A stretch of DNA of 64,000 bases from Marasmius tenuissimus (taxonomy: Eukaryota; Basidiomycota; Agaricomycetes; Agaricales; Marasmiaceae). Location: NCBI GenBank assembly GCA_029532415.1, contig JAQOTA010000047.1, positions 744,001 to 808,000 of the forward strand. The letters are read 5' to 3'. Position 1 is the stretch's first letter. The number at the start of each line of letters is the position of its first letter. Positions 44,537 to 57,477 of the stretch are shown here, one piece after another. Made by a program: the position numbers and the translations under genes. Below the pieces are notes generated by a model, which had not been told where the DNA came from, made no database searches, and worked only from the letters and a program-made list of their open reading frames with translations.

Positions 44537-44719
44537 CGGTGGAGGAAAATGAACAAGAAAAAATTCGGCTATCACCGTCCATGGGCGCCAAAACGCCAGT
44601 CATTTTGGATCCGGGGATCCGGTTTGGGTCACGCGTTGCTCGTCTCTCTCTTTCTCTTCCCTTCACGCCATCACGATTCCTTTTATCCTTCGTTTCTTTC
44701 CTAGTTTCCCCTTTTCACG
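44537..44719. promoter_or_regulatory. Divergent BCP1-CAND1 promoter region
   Basis: 183 bases between two start codons must hold both promoters. CT-rich stretches (tctctctctttctcttccc) precede CAND1, as is common for fungal promoters. Confidence 0.5.
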
Positions 44720-47700
44720 ATGACTAAATCATATCTTATGAATGGGCTCATAGAGAAGGTTTGTACGATCTGTTAATTGTCAAGAATTGCCTTGATTTAA
44801 GCACGCGACGATGTAGATGCAATCGCCAGACCAGGACTTTCGGTATGAACGATCGCGTTTATGCATTCTTACTTTGAAATTTACGATATATCCGTAACAG
44901 GTTCATGGGTCTCAATGACTTGATGAACGAAGTCAAGCAGGACCAGTCATGTTTCGTGGGCGATGAAGCTCTAGAGAACAAAGTGCTCAATCAAGTTCTC
45001 GCACTAGTTGAGGACAAGATATCGGAGGTCAAGAACCAGGCTGTCAAATGGTGCGCGCAAACATCTTTCATGTGGTCTCAGTGACTGAGCCTCTATATAG
45101 CCTTGGGCAACTCATTAAGATTCTGCGCCAACCACAGATGGAAATGGTTGTGGACAAGCTGATCGAGTTTTCTGGGGGAAAGGATGACGAACTTCGAGAT
45201 ATATCTGCTCTTGGTACGTATTATGGCGACAATCTGTTTGCAATGTGGGACCTGACTAATGGTAAACAAGCGCTCAAAACCATTACTGCGGAGTTGCCAG
45301 CAGACGGAAAGATTTCTCAATCGGCGTGTGCAAAATTGACTCCCAAACTGCTAGGTCAGGCAGAAAACGTACGTCAAGGAGTCTCCTTGCTTTGACCTTC
45401 AAATGTACTGAGAACTTCAATCGCGCGCGCCACCAGTCAGGTACACCTCCAGAAGCTCTCGTCGAGACTTTATCAATCCTTTCCATTCTCATCAGCCGAT
45501 TTCCCCAACACTTGTCAAGCGAGAACCTCCCGTCACCACCTCTTGTCGTCCTGGCGCCCCTGCTTTCGCATCCTCGCCCAGTTGTTCGGAAACGCGCTAT
45601 CGTCACCCTTTCACAGTTCATTCCGATTTCCCAACCTGGACTCTTCGAAGACCTGTTGAAGACTCATGTTTTGCCGCACTTGGCCACGAACGCCAATCTT
45701 GACAAGCAACGAACGACTGTACAGCTTATCGCTTCTGTCGCTAAGCATTCCCCTGCGCAAATTGCAGGTAACCTGGGAGAAATTGTGCCACCCATCGTCA
45801 AAGCAGTCCAAAGAGAAGACGATGAACTTAGAGAGGGTTGCTTGCAAGCCCTCGAGGCGTTGTTGCTCAGGTGCCCCAGCGAAATTACGCCCTATTTGTC
45901 AAGCATCATCCAAGTTGGAAACCAATTCATCAAATACGATCCGGTACGTTTTGGACTCGCGTTCATTACGTATATTCGCTGATTCTTTGGTATGTTCATC
46001 CATGACAGAACTACGCTGGTGATGACGAGGACGAGGAAATGGCCGACGCTGATGCCGACGACGACGACGATGACGCCGAACTCGACGAGTGCGTGTATCC
46101 TTACTTGTTCAATGAGCTTCATCTCATCCCCAGCTGTCCTTGAAGGTACTCGGACGATGAGGATACTTCGTACAAGATCCGCCGTGGGGCTACGAAACTA
46201 CTTTCGGCCCTCATTGCAACCCGACCCGAACTTTTACCTACGATATACAAAGACGTATCCCCCGTCTTGATCTCTCGGTTTGGGGATCGTGAGGAAACCG
46301 TCAAGTTGGAGGTATGGTCTACATACGCTGTGCTTCTGAGCCAGACAGCAGTGTATGGTGGTCTTTCTCAAGTCACCGAGGATGTCACCCACGGGAAACG
46401 TAAAAGAGATAGTGATGCAATGGATGCGGAAGGAGGACCTTATACTCTCTTGAAAGCACAGGTTCCGAACCTCTCGAAGGCCCTCCTTAACCAGCTGAAG
46501 TCTCCGAAAACTCCCCCAGCTACTCTTCAAGCTGGGTTCTCCCTCCTGATCTCTCTTCTGACGGTCTTGCCTGGCAGTCTCGCCAGTCAAGTAACCTTAA
46601 TCACCTCCACCTCGAAGTCGGTTCTGTCGCAACCCCCCACCACGTCGACATCTACCCTATACCTTTCTTGCTTGTCGTTCCTGACCTTGTTCTTCTCGAC
46701 TCATTCCCCACCTGCATACAGCAGCGCTCTCCCAACCCTCACTCCCCTTCTACTCAAGGCTGTTGGAGAGCGTCACCCTCGTGTTGCATCGGAAGCGTTC
46801 CGCGTCTTTTCCGCGCTTCTACAATCGACAAAGCCTGTCAAGAGCGCAGACTGGGTTGATCCGTTGTATGAACAGACTTTGTCACGTCTGACCAACCACG
46901 ACACAGACGCCGAGGTGCGGGCAACTGCGGAAGATTGCATCGCTGACTTGTGGATTTGTGCAAATGATATCATGAAGGGCAAGGGCAGGAAAGAATGGGA
47001 GGCGATCTGTCGCCAGACTGGAAGAGTTGAGGGCGCGGTCAAGGTGATAACCAGGGTTGCGAGCGAGGTTACAGTCGGAGACGACTGGGTCAATGGATGC
47101 ATGGATTGGTTGGTCGGGCTGCTGAAGAAGGCTGGCAGGGCAGGCAAAGCCGAGACGTTCATTGCTATTGATGTCTTGTTAAGGAGGTGCGTTTTCTATG
47201 TTTTTCTTTTGTGGACATCCTTGTGCTCAGGGCTAGTTCTAGCTACACGTCGGGTGTTCCAGACACGCTCCCTGGCACTCTCATCGCTCACATCAAGCCT
47301 TATCTGACTGTAACGGATATTGCATTGCTCTCACAGTCATTCAACACGCTCAGTGCCCTTCTCGAAATGGCCCCTGCAGTGACATTCCCGGAGATCGAGA
47401 AGACCCTTTTGTCGACAATCTACTCTATCTCGCACTCTCCCTTGGTCTCTGGAAATGCTCTTGATTCCCTGTTGAGCTTCTACGCGGCCCTCATTCGTGC
47501 CGACGAGCAGATCGCTACTCATGTGGTGCCCAGCTTAGTGTTGACTGTGGAGAAGGCCGGAAAGGCCGATGCGAACTCCGCGAATGTGGCCAAATGTATC
47601 GCTCAAGTCGTGAAGACCCACCAAGGTGTCGCGGCAGGAACGATCGCTGAGTACGCTAAGCACATCAAGGTAAGGATCATCATAGCTATTCAATGTTGGC

Positions 47701-49235
47701 TCGATCTTTAATTTCTTCGACGGTTCAGAAGACCTCTAAAGCCAAGTCCTCAATGGTTGTTCTGAGCCTTCTCATTCTCGGTGAACTGGGCCGTTTCATG
47801 TGAGTTCCTTGAGACTTGGTTTTGACGAGATCTGAGCAACTTCCGTAGTGATATGACTCCTCAACAAGAGATCTTCAACAATGCGTTGGAACATTTCTCT
47901 GCTGAGCAGGAAGAGGTCCGCTCTGCCGCATCGTTCGCAGCTGGTAAGAGCGCCTTCTCAGCTTGAGCACCCAGTTCTGAAGCCGTGATAGGTAACATCG
48001 CTATCGGTAACCTCCACCATTTCCTTCCTACTATCGTTAAAACGGTGCAAAGTGATCCAAAGCGTCGTTTGCTGTCTCTCCATGCTCTGAAGGAGGTACT
48101 GATATTCTCGGATTCATTGATACTGGTGATATGCTCATAAAAGCTCAGGTCGTCACACATTGCTCGAACGGCCAACTCGAGAACGTGGCAGATCTCTTAT
48201 GGGTTCCTCTGTTCGAGAACTCTGAAAACTCCGAAGAAAGCACACGAAACGTTGCAGCAGCATGTCTAGGCAAATTGGCGACTACTCAGCCGTCCAAGTA
48301 CCTACCACAACTCCACGTAAGGGCCTTTATCAGTTCTCATCCAGGAACATACTTAGCTCGATCTACCCCTTTATAGGCACGTATCCGCGACAGCGATCCT
48401 GCCGCCCGTGCAACTGTTGTATCTGCTATTCGCTACACCTTCGCGGACACGGCGCAATCGTACGACGAACTTCTTTCGCCACTCTTGGTCGATTTCATGT
48501 CCCTGATGGAAGACTCTGATTTGGTCAGTTCACCTTCTAGTGCGCGTAAACCTTCATTTAGCTGATCTATCATTGCCCAGACCGTTCGCCGGGTGACCCT
48601 GTCGGCACTGAACTCTGCTGCCCGCACCAAGCCGCACCTTATCAGGGATCATTTGAGCGCACTTCTGCCTAAACTATACAAGGAAACCGTTGTCAACTCC
48701 GATCTTATCAGAACAGTACAGATGGGACCTTGGACACATAAGGTAGACGACGGATTGGAGGCCAGGAAGACGGCTTACGAGACCATGTACACTCTGGTCC
48801 GTCTTTCATTTCGAATAGATGGTCCAAGTAAGCAACTGACTGTTTTCTCAGCTCGACACTTGCTTGGGGAAACTCGACTTGCCCGAATTCCTCACTCGCG
48901 TGCTCTCTGGCCTTGCGGACGACTCCGACGAGATCAAGGTCATTTCTCACATGATGATGTTCCGTCTATCGCAAGTCGCGTCCGCTGCAGTGGCGCAACG
49001 TCTAGATGAGGCTACGCCTCACCTCGAAAAGACAATGAAGGGAGCGCAAGTCACTAAGGATACCGTCAAGCAGGACTTGGAACGAGCTGCTGAATTACAG
49101 AGGAGCGCGTTAAGGGCGGTCGCCGCTCTTAGCAAAGTTGGGTCAGGCGTCTCCCTCCGCTTCGATACCTTTGTGGAAGAGTTGAAGAAGAACCCAACTT
49201 GGGGTGTTGAATTCAAGGAGTTGGTCGGACAGTGA
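44720..49235 (+). CDS. CAND1: CAND1/TIP120, cullin exchange factor
   Basis: HEAT-repeat protein that binds unneddylated cullin-RBX1 and exchanges SCF substrate receptors. Start MTKSYLMNGLIEK is followed by small exons (MQSPDQDFR; FMGLNDLMNEVKQ; ISEVKNQAVK). HEAT repeats continue through EDDELREGCLQALEALLLRC. The family's acidic loop is present (DDEDEEMADADADDD), then YSDDEDTSYKIRRGATKLL and VSPVLISRFGDREETVK. The C-terminal TIP120 domain shows WTHKVDDGLEARKTAYETMY, KLDLPEFLTRVLSGLADDSD and VKQDLERAAELQRSALRAV, ending FKELVGQ. Roughly 14-16 exons with short GT-AG introns. Full length in outline (family about 1,200 residues). The frame appears intact throughout. Confidence 0.94.
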
Positions 49236-49916
49236 GCGGATTTCGAGATCAATTGACAATAACTGTGTACTATCACAATTCTCGTGTTCTATATGCTACG
49301 TTTGCCCTATGCAGTGCAAATCTAATTGCTTTTCTATTATTGCCAGAGTCAGTCCCAGACAAGTTACAGATCGTTATCATGGAGCAACACCCGCGATTTC
49401 GTTTTCTCCGCGCCTCGGTTCCTTCGGTAGTATCGGTTTACGTATCTTGTCCACGAGTCACGTCCTCGCATCGTTTCCGTGCTAAGCGAATCATCCTGGG
49501 GATAAGTCGCCGCGAGTGGCCGTGGCCTGGGGTACAACATGAACGTTGGGTCTAAACCCATAACACCTTTTGTCTCAAGTCCTAGGAGATAACATCAAGA
49601 GTTTGGAAGGTATGCTTGTTGGTCGACTCTTTTCATTTCGCTCGACCAAGCACTCCTCGGGGGCAGCGGAGAGGTCTCTTGTCCTCTCTTGTCTTGTCGC
49701 ACGAGATACCCCGAAGTTCGAACCTGAAACACACATGGCTCGGTGTTTGCCGATATGAGCGGTGTTCTTCGGAAGATGTGGGTTTTTTGGGGGAGGGATT
49801 CTGACTCGCACCTGTATATATATACCTCGACGTGCGCGGAATGGACCTGGACTACAACCATCATCACACACTCGATAATCCCTCATCCAACGACTAATTG
49901 TGAGGATTCGTTCACG
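49236..49916. other. Intergenic, CAND1 3' flank
   Basis: Overlapping frames exist on both strands, but none has recognisable content or splice structure. A tatatatata run lies at about 49816. Confidence 0.4.
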
Positions 49917-50576
49917 ATGGAGTCAACCGATACTAATGCACATTTCTCCTCAGATTCTCATTCTGAATATGGGACAACTACACCTCTCAGACCGTACTTC
50001 CGCTGCACCGAAAACACACGCTACTCAGAGCTCCTTGTTCAGCTCATTGAACCGAATGAAGTCGATGCCCTATACACACTCTCAAGAACACCCCGAGCAG
50101 CCCCCCATATCCAGTTCCACTCCCGCCACCAACCTGCACTCCGTATTCAATCTATCCGTTTTCAATGAATTGGAACAACCAAATGATGACTCCTCGCCAG
50201 GGACTTTCAACGGGTATCTTCCGTTGTGCTACACACCCTTGACGCATCATTCGCCGTACTGGACACCGGTGGATAAATTCCAACAGTCGGGATGAAGTTT
50301 GTTCGGGCTCGAAGTGACTTCGAGACTCGCATGGCAGATCAGATGGATATATCTACACCGAAACAAGGAATGCATGGATTTATCAGGCTTCATGGGACAA
50401 GCGAATCATCAGGTTCAACTCTTCAATGGACGTGTTTAGCCTTTCGATCGAGCATTGCCGCTGGCTCGAAGGACGACTTCGAAGGCTCAGCACTGCACCA
50501 TTACTGTCGGGAGGCAATCATTCGATGGGATTGGGTGGAGTGGAATGGGACTGGTGAAAACCGTAATTCTGACTAG
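49917..50576 (+). CDS. Hypothetical ORF cluster, unrecognised
   Basis: ATG 49917 opens an 84-residue frame (MESTDTNAHFSSDSHSEYG). An overlapping frame continues the Ser/Pro/Gln-rich content (SQEHPEQPPISSSTPATN; FNELEQPNDDSSPGTFNGYL) to 50295, and a third (to 50576) contains EAIIRWDWVEWNGTGE. They could be exons of one gene or a decayed gene. I recognise no domain and cannot fix splice sites. Confidence 0.25.
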
Positions 50577-50639
50577 ATTATTGCCAGTACCGGCGTACCT
50601 AACATTGTATTAGTTCTACTCAAACCGATAATTTCCCGT

Positions 50640-51331
50640 CAAACGTACACACGTTTGGAGAAGAATAAATCACGCCCTACCGCCGTGTCCATTCGCGACT
50701 GCGCCGCGGTTTCAATTCAGAGCGCTCAGTTTGCCACATCGAACAAGGTTAGATCATAGGGGCGTCTGAGGGGGTGTTTCAAGACGTTATACTAGGTTCC
50801 TTGCTTTGTTTCCATCACCTGATGCGGTTTTGCAGCCGCTTGGCGACGTCCTGTGAGTTCCATTCCGATTTACAACACACGCTTGTTAAGTACTGACGAG
50901 CTACATAGCGTCGACGTTTACTTAACGTTCAACGGCGTGTCGCAGAACGGTGCCAACTTGACACGAAAGATCAAGATAGCGAAGATCGGATTTGATTCTC
51001 CATACCTGGTGTCGAGAGCGTGATAAATACCTCCTCTATCACACCCAATACGGCAAGGAATAGTTGAGCTCATCATCGGAATCCTTCCTGACGAGCAGAA
51101 TCCGGGACCAGTTTCTACCATTGAAGCTCGATTCGACTTCAAACTCGCAGCACCAGTAGGAAGGGTATGCTACAATGTCCCTACGTCTAGTTCGAACACA
51201 TGTAACATTCAACTGCGACATATGGCGGTATACTACTTAACTTCCCGTACAAGGACCATACGGAAACATTTTGTTCCAAGTACGGAACGTTGATTGAGTA
51301 CGCCTCCTTTCCGTTCACCTATGTGTCGTAA
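50640..51331 (+). CDS. Hypothetical spliced gene, start uncertain
   Basis: Plausible exons: EKNKSRPTAVSIRDCAAVS (to an aag|gttag junction near 50749), PLGDVL, VDVYLTFNGVSQNGANLTRK with IKIAKIGFDSPYL (from 50910), VELIIGILPDEQNPGPVST with EARFDFKLAAPVGR (51060-51165), and KYGTLIEYASFPFTYVS ending in TAA at 51331. Introns between them have GT-AG ends and usual fungal length. The beta-strand-like pattern hints at a compact fold, but I recognise no family. The true start may lie further upstream. Confidence 0.35.
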
Positions 51332-51869
51332 TAACCCGAACCCATCAATCACTCCGGACGAGTGAGTGGCAAATCAGCAGATGCCAGCATCGTACCTCAC
51401 GTCCAGACTACGACGAGCCTCACAAGTTCCAAGCGTGGTCCTCGAAACTAGGTAGCCCAATTCCCGGGACGACAAACCTATGCAAAACATAATGGCCTAG
51501 TTTGGGAAATCTCTAGAGTTACGTGCGATGGGGCTTGTTCTATGCTGGCGGCTGATTGCAATCCAATATTGGTCAAGTAGATATCTTGACGGTTTTCCGG
51601 TCTTGAGTTATTTATGGATTACATTGTGGATATTGAACAGTGGCGGGACCCTACATTCTCCTTACGACTAATCCTTCACTCCTGTCTTCCGTTGCGAGGT
51701 GATATCTCCGTTCAAAATTATCCCTGTCAAACGCCTCCTGGCACCAAAAGCGTATGATCAAAAGGAAGAAATGCGGTCAAAGTAGCGTTGATAAGAAGGG
51801 GATTCGAGGAATAAAAACCGAACAAGTCCTTTCACCAAGACGACGTAATGCGGGAAAATCACCCCAGAG
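51332..51869. other. Intergenic before copy D
   Basis: No gene is recognised. The part near 51720-51840 resembles the 3' flanks of copies E and F (aaaaccgaacaa, agaatg-like blocks), so it belongs to the second array unit. Confidence 0.35.
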
Positions 51870-53406
51870 TCAGCAACCATAATCTCTCATATCCTGTCCC
51901 GCTTGGTTCTCTGTATCGTCTGTTGCGGAACTGGAGGGCGCCGACTTGAGCTGTGTGACGGTCGAAGCCATGGTGACCTTCCTACTTTCGTGACCGTTTG
52001 TCCGAACATGCAATGCGAATCCTTCATCTCCATTGACGGTCCGGTGGTCTATCCCAAACTGTAGAACGCTACCTCGGCTGATATCATCGAGTGAAGTGAA
52101 TGTCTTGTTTGGCGTTCCGCCTGACCCGATGCGGACAATGATCAAGGAGAACGTCAATCCCTAACGAAGATTAAAATGCATTCAGTGGACTGCGTATAAG
52201 GCGAGCTTACGACAACAGAAGGCGTCTGTTGGTACATTCTCGGGTTAGATACGTCAACTTGGATATGGTAGACTTTAGATCGACGAACCGATGTGTAAAC
52301 GATGAGATGGACACTATCGGCCTTCACGACGTTACAGACGACAACCACAATGACACAGGCCAGATAGAGGGCAGCTATGCGATCAGGAGCGGAAGCGTCA
52401 ATCCGGCGTGTATTAGGAAGAAACGATCCGACATACCCGACTCTATAACGATCATTGAGGTCCACCTTAACCTCAGTGAAGATGAGGGTGTTCGACGTTC
52501 CGAGAGGTAAAGCCTAAAAGCAATGAGCCCTGTGCCATGGGTGGATCAGTGGACATCACCACGCCGGAGAAGGGGCCGGAGCACGCACCGGTGCACAACA
52601 CGTTCAGGACAAGTGTGATGCAATAAAAAGTGGTTAGAAGGCCCGAGGCCCGAGGCTCCTTGAAGTTAAGTTTGCTGGACCGGGTGGCCATCAACCCGCC
52701 GTTTACTGGAAATCGATAGATCATTCAGTGAACCTATCGCCAGTTAAGTGGGTTGCTTACTGATGCCAGAGAGCAATAACAAGCAAGGAACGGCAGAGAC
52801 GACTAAACTGCGAGACCACACCGCGAAGACGCGGTAAACCTAGGGTCAGTTAGACGAGGCTTCACTAAATACGATAGTATTCACGATGAAGATGTCGGCA
52901 ATCATGGTGAGAGCGACATAAATTCCGAAGCTTAGTTTTGCCTCTTCAGTAGTGAACGAATTGGCGCCATTCGTGGCGAAGAATTTCACCACGATGTCGA
53001 TATCTACGCCCAGCTTCTGCATTTGCCATCAACTTCAAAGCTACAGATATATATGGCACCACCGGTACTCACCAGAGTTATCAATGCGAAAAGAGCAAGT
53101 GCAGTACTCGCCAGATAAGCGCGCACAACGCTTGGAGCCATTTTCTGGCATAACATTGGCACCGTTCGAAGGAAAACGGCGAGATATATCCCTATGCGTG
53201 AATCATAAGTCCAAATATCCAGCCTGCGGTAGTATCTCCTCACCGTAAACGATACACTCCACGATGGTCCCGATCAGAGCAGCCTTCGCGAGGGTGAGCA
53301 TGTCGAAGTCGTATGCCAGGGGTTTGTCCTGGAGCAGACTGGTTGGGATTGGCAGCTCTGCGAGTTTTGTTTCTTCGCGCGGCAATCTGCTATCCACGAG
53401 AGGCAT
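51870..53406 (-). CDS. 7TM-like multi-pass membrane protein, array copy D
   Basis: Same family as copies A-C but of a second subgroup. Start MPLVDSRLPREETKLAELP (ATG 53406; the conserved Met before TM1 is an alternative). TM1 TLAKAALIGTIVECIVYG; IYLAVFLRTVPMLCQK and RAYLASTALALFALITLV (TM2); IYVALTMIADIFIVNTIVF (TM3); VYRVFAVWSRSLVVSAVPCL (TM4); LLTTFYCITLVLNVLCTG (TM5); LRLRWTSMIVIESG; ALYLACVIVVVVCNVVKADS (TM6); GLTFSLIIVRIGSGGTPNK. The tail holds FTSLDDISRGSVLQF and ends AGQDMRDYGC. All GT-AG introns. It looks intact. Confidence 0.7.
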
Positions 53407-54779
53407 TTTCACTCCGAAAGTCGAAGAATATTCATCCAGTTGAATTTGCAGGGATGAGGACCGTGGGCGGTCAACATGACGGAGGTGTGCTGTGGGTCAG
53501 AGTCTGTGTCCCGAGCAACTTCCGCTGTCAATTCGTTCAATGCACTTACAATAATCTATGTCGATCAGCGGTGTCCCATTCGTTTGGTTCTGCAGTATGT
53601 TTAGCCTCAGGCGACTCCCGAGAATGACGCAGTGCTGGCCAGGTACTGTTCTCCACAATTCCTTGACTTTCAGTAGAAATCTGGACTCCGAAGCAACGAA
53701 ATGGAACCGGGACATACATAGTATCGTGGGGGCAGTCGATACCAACAGAAACAAGCCATCATTGCCTAACATCAATTTCACAGAAGGTAAGAAGCCATAC
53801 ATCCATGACTAGGCTGGTATGCACGGTTCACTTTTACCGTGTCACGCACTTGTGACAACGGACTTAGAGAAATTGCTCTCTCTCGCCTCGCTCACAATTA
53901 TGACCTCCGCTGCCTTCCTCTTCCTCCTACGACCCTTCCTCTTCTTGCACAAATTCCAAAGCACCAACTTTTCAGATGATTCTCATGTGTTTTTGCGCGA
54001 AATAAAACACCAGCTTTGTTCCGCCTTACTGGCGACTGGGAATTTCTTTCTCGAAGCAAACAAAGGGCCTCTACCTCGCAATGCACCGAACTCGACTACA
54101 CCTGAAGACTCAAAGACTCGTCATCTCCCGTATATCAGCTCTTGAATACCTTGTTGGTTGGCTCTATTTTTTATTCTGGGCTTGGCAATGCTGGTAGGGA
54201 CCCTAGGACGAGGCTTTGTGGTGCGCATTTTTCACTGTTTTGTTTCTTATTCGGCACTAATTCTTACCTTTATTTTTCAGTGCGCCGTCAGTACAGGCTA
54301 GTCCTCGAATTCGACCCCTTGCATCCGATTTCAGCACTAGAAGTTGCCCGAAAATGCCGCCGTTATTTGAGCTCAACGTGTCGTTCCAACCCCTCAAGTT
54401 TTTCTCTGACTGCAAAGCCTCAACTCCAGAATGTACCTATGTACACTATCCCTCAGAAAAGCGGCCTTCTGCGATGCAGCACTGTGCTCGATGCTCGCAC
54501 TCTCTTGTGTTACGCGTCACGTGACATACTCATATTCTGCGGTTTTGTTCACCACAATTTCCGCAATAACTTCGGTCAGTCTATATTTCTCATCTTTTCG
54601 TGCTACTAGAGACATGTAATAGACGGTATGGACCAGGAATACAAATTTTTGTTGGAATATTGGGTGTGAGGAACAACGAGGAACAAGTTTTGTGCCCGCG
54701 ACAGAATGTCAATCAACGAAATTTTGGTCACAAATGGTCAACCCGCCAAAAAGTGGACCGTGCCTACCAGTCGGTAGGT
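53407..54779. other. Upstream region of copy D
   Basis: 53500-53800 contains a minus-strand block (QHCVILGSRLRLNILQNQTN) that recurs upstream of F at 59010-59200 (QQCVIFRSCSRLNILQNQMN) and partly upstream of E at 56470-56590. A 155-codon plus-strand frame at 54142-54609 has no recognised content. Otherwise nothing is visible. Confidence 0.4.
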
Positions 54780-55380
54780 GAACCTACCCGACTTCACACT
54801 CCGCACTACCAAATTTGGACGCCATCAGTGGTACTGGCCCTCGTCTATCGTCTGGTGCAGCTCCATCAACATAGAAGAGATTTGCCAGCCTTGAAGGGCG
54901 CTCCGCTGGGGGCATCGTTGAGTCTGTGGGCGCATTAACCTCGCAGTGATGCCCGAAATCTCCGAGAAAACATTTGAGGGCATTGGCCACGGCAATGATC
55001 GAGATTTCTCCATAGCGTCATTCATCCCATTCTTTGACCTCCCCGTTCAATATTCAATCCGTTGTGCGAAATAGTGTATTTCGATCTGATACTCATGATA
55101 GCGTCGTTTCGTAATGCGTAGGTGTCCCATAATTTCCTCCCTGTAACTGTGCGACACGAAATGTCGAGAAAGAGTTTGGAAAGTTTTAGATAGACAGCCA
55201 GATCTTCCCAGAATCGAACCTGAGATTGTTGACATCGTCCATATAGGAGTGCAAGGGCGCTGGACGAACTTGAATAGCGGACTAGGTTATCTGTAAGGGA
55301 CCTATACTCGCGCCAACTGAGTGTGAATACGCACTCAAAATTGCTCGCAGGTACAATAGATCATCCAAAGACAAAGAAAT
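54780..55380 (-). pseudogene. Gene H, copy 1 (unrecognised, decayed)
   Basis: On the minus strand, MDDVNNLRFDSG, SLSRHFVSHSYREE-type and CFLGDFGHHCEVNAPTDST...FYVDGAAPDD segments are colinear with copy 3 at 59290-59880 (LEYMNDAQHFQVRFWQD; FPGDVGHYYEVNKPIASM). Frames shift within the copy. No family is recognised. It lies between 7TM copies D and E and belongs to the repeated unit. Confidence 0.45.
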
Positions 55381-55495
55381 CATTGTGCGTCCTTCAAAGC
55401 TCCCAACAGAGGTCGGTGAAGGTGAGATGGAGAGTCAAGATGCGCGTGAGAACTTGCACAGGCGACAGAGTGGGGGAGGGGGCTCCACCTCAGAT

Positions 55496-56255
55496 TTATT
55501 GGCGATGATCTCTCATATCCCGTCCTGCTTCAAGATTTTCGATATCCTCTGTCAGCGCGGCATTGGAGGTCGCTAACCTCGCCTGTCCGGTTGTGGGCAT
55601 TATCAAAACCACGGTGACCTTCTCACTATCTTGACCGCTTGAACAAGTATGCAACGCAAATCGTTCATCTCCATTGACGGTCCGGTGTTGTGTCCCAAAC
55701 TACAGAATGCTACCTCGACTGAGATCAGCGATTGACGTGAATGTCTTGTTCGGCGTCCCGCCTGACCCGATACGGACGATGATCAAGGAGAACGTCAACC
55801 CCTAACAAAGATCAGTCGTTTTCTCCGAACATGATATGGCTTACGATGAAGACATCGGCAATCGTAGTAAGGGGACGTAAATTGCGGAGCTGAGTTTCAC
55901 AAATCTGACAGTGTACTCAATCACACCATGGGCCATGACTAACTGTTCCACTGCCATGTTTATATCTACACCTAGCTTCTACACTCGTCGTCAGCTTTGC
56001 TACAGAGTGACATCTATCAGACTCACCAGAGTTATCAATACGAACAGAACAAGCGCGGTGCTCCCCAGGTAAGCACGTATAAAGCCTGATCCCATTTTTC
56101 GGCATAGTATGGGGACCGTCTGAAGAAAAATCGTGAAGTATATCCCTATACGCAGGCCATAAGTCTATATTTCTGCCGTGCAGCAGTATTTCCTCACCCT
56201 AAATGATACACTCCACGATAGGTGCGACGAGAGCAACCTTCGCAGGAGTGAGCAT
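55496..56255 (-). pseudogene. 7TM-like copy E, internally deleted
   Basis: ATG 56255 opens MLTPAKVALVAPIVECII, then TAG (56199-56201) replaces the TAC Tyr codon of the sister copies. The TM2 exon (IYFTIFLQTVPILC region) and part of the TM3 exon remain. The VYRVFAVWSR exon and those for TM5 and TM6 are missing. The next recognisable part is the C-terminal GLTFSLIIVRIGSGGTPNK...AGRDMRDHRQ (55496-55800). A deletion of about 700 bases plus a nonsense codon mark it as dead. Confidence 0.85.
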
Positions 56256-57477
56256 GGTGAAGTGGTGTAACGGGGTGAGCCTCGCATTGGTTGAGATTGG
56301 CGACTGGGCAGGTTTTGTAGTAGCTTGTTTCTTCATGGCAATCCACGATTTGCGAGAGGCATGTTCACTCCCCAAAAAGAATCGACTATCCAGTAACTCT
56401 CGCTGGCAATCCGTTCAATGCACTCGCAAGAATATGTGCGAATCTGATAGACAGAAGCGTCCCATCCCTTTGCGCGCCACAGTACAGTGTTCTGCAGTAC
56501 TGTTTAGCCTCGAGTAGCTCCCAATTGAATGACACAATGCTGACCAGATGTCGTTCTTCAAAATTCCCTGACCGAGAATCAGGGTGGGCTCCGAAACAGG
56601 ATAGAACCAGGATATGCTGCCATACCGGTCGTCATAAAACGATTTACTGCTTAACAGCTTTGCATCGATTTCGCAGGAGGTTATATGAACACTGGGGTGG
56701 ATTCCAAACCCGACGTTACCATCCCGTGCAACCTTTCTCCCTGTCCAGGAAGAGATGTCGAAAAGTAGTTCGAAGGGTCTTGGATGGCCAGCTAGATCTT
56801 CTCATAATCAAACCTGAAGTCGACGGCATTGTTCTTCCAAGAGTTCAAGGACAGGGTTGCAGAATGGCAGCTGGAACCTGGCACGGCGATCTGTAAGGAA
56901 CCTAGGTTCGTGAGGAATGGACGTAATACGCACTAATAGTTGGCAGGTACAAGAGATCGTAACGAGATCTAGAGAACTCGTTGCAAATACTCATTGCATG
57001 CCCTACAGACGTCAGGGACATGAGCGCTTGAGCTGATATGAGAGTGAGAGCTAAACTGCGCGTGAGAACATGCACAAACAAACGCGTCGCGTGTGCAGAA
57101 AAAAAAATTAATGGGGGATTCTGGTCCAAATTTTGAGGCTATTTCACATACCATGCCCTTCATAGTTGCCCTGTAGAGCACTTCACATTGATAGCAAAGC
57201 GTATGATTACAAGGAAGAAGTATGGCCAAAATATATTTGATACAAAGAAGATCCAAAAAGATAAAAGCGAACAAATACTCTACAAGGCGACGGAGTGAGG
57301 GAGCCCCACCCCCAAGTCATTATCGACGATTTCTTATATCCCGTCCGGTTTGAATTTCAATATAATCTGTCTGTGGGATTGGAGGGTACCGTCCTCAGAG
57401 TCACTATACAGTTGTGGGCGTCGTCAAAGCCACGGTGACCTTCCCACTATTCTGCCCATTTGACCGTGTATGATCGA
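56256..57477. other. Spacer with gene H copy 2 remnant
   Basis: 56600-56950 (minus strand) matches gene H copies 1 and 3 only in pieces (VDFRFDYEKI; GMVTSGLESTPVF). 57020-57090 holds a gagagtgagagc...acgcgtcgcgt block that also occurs near 55430 and 61060, marking the 3' edge of each array unit. No intact gene. Confidence 0.45.
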
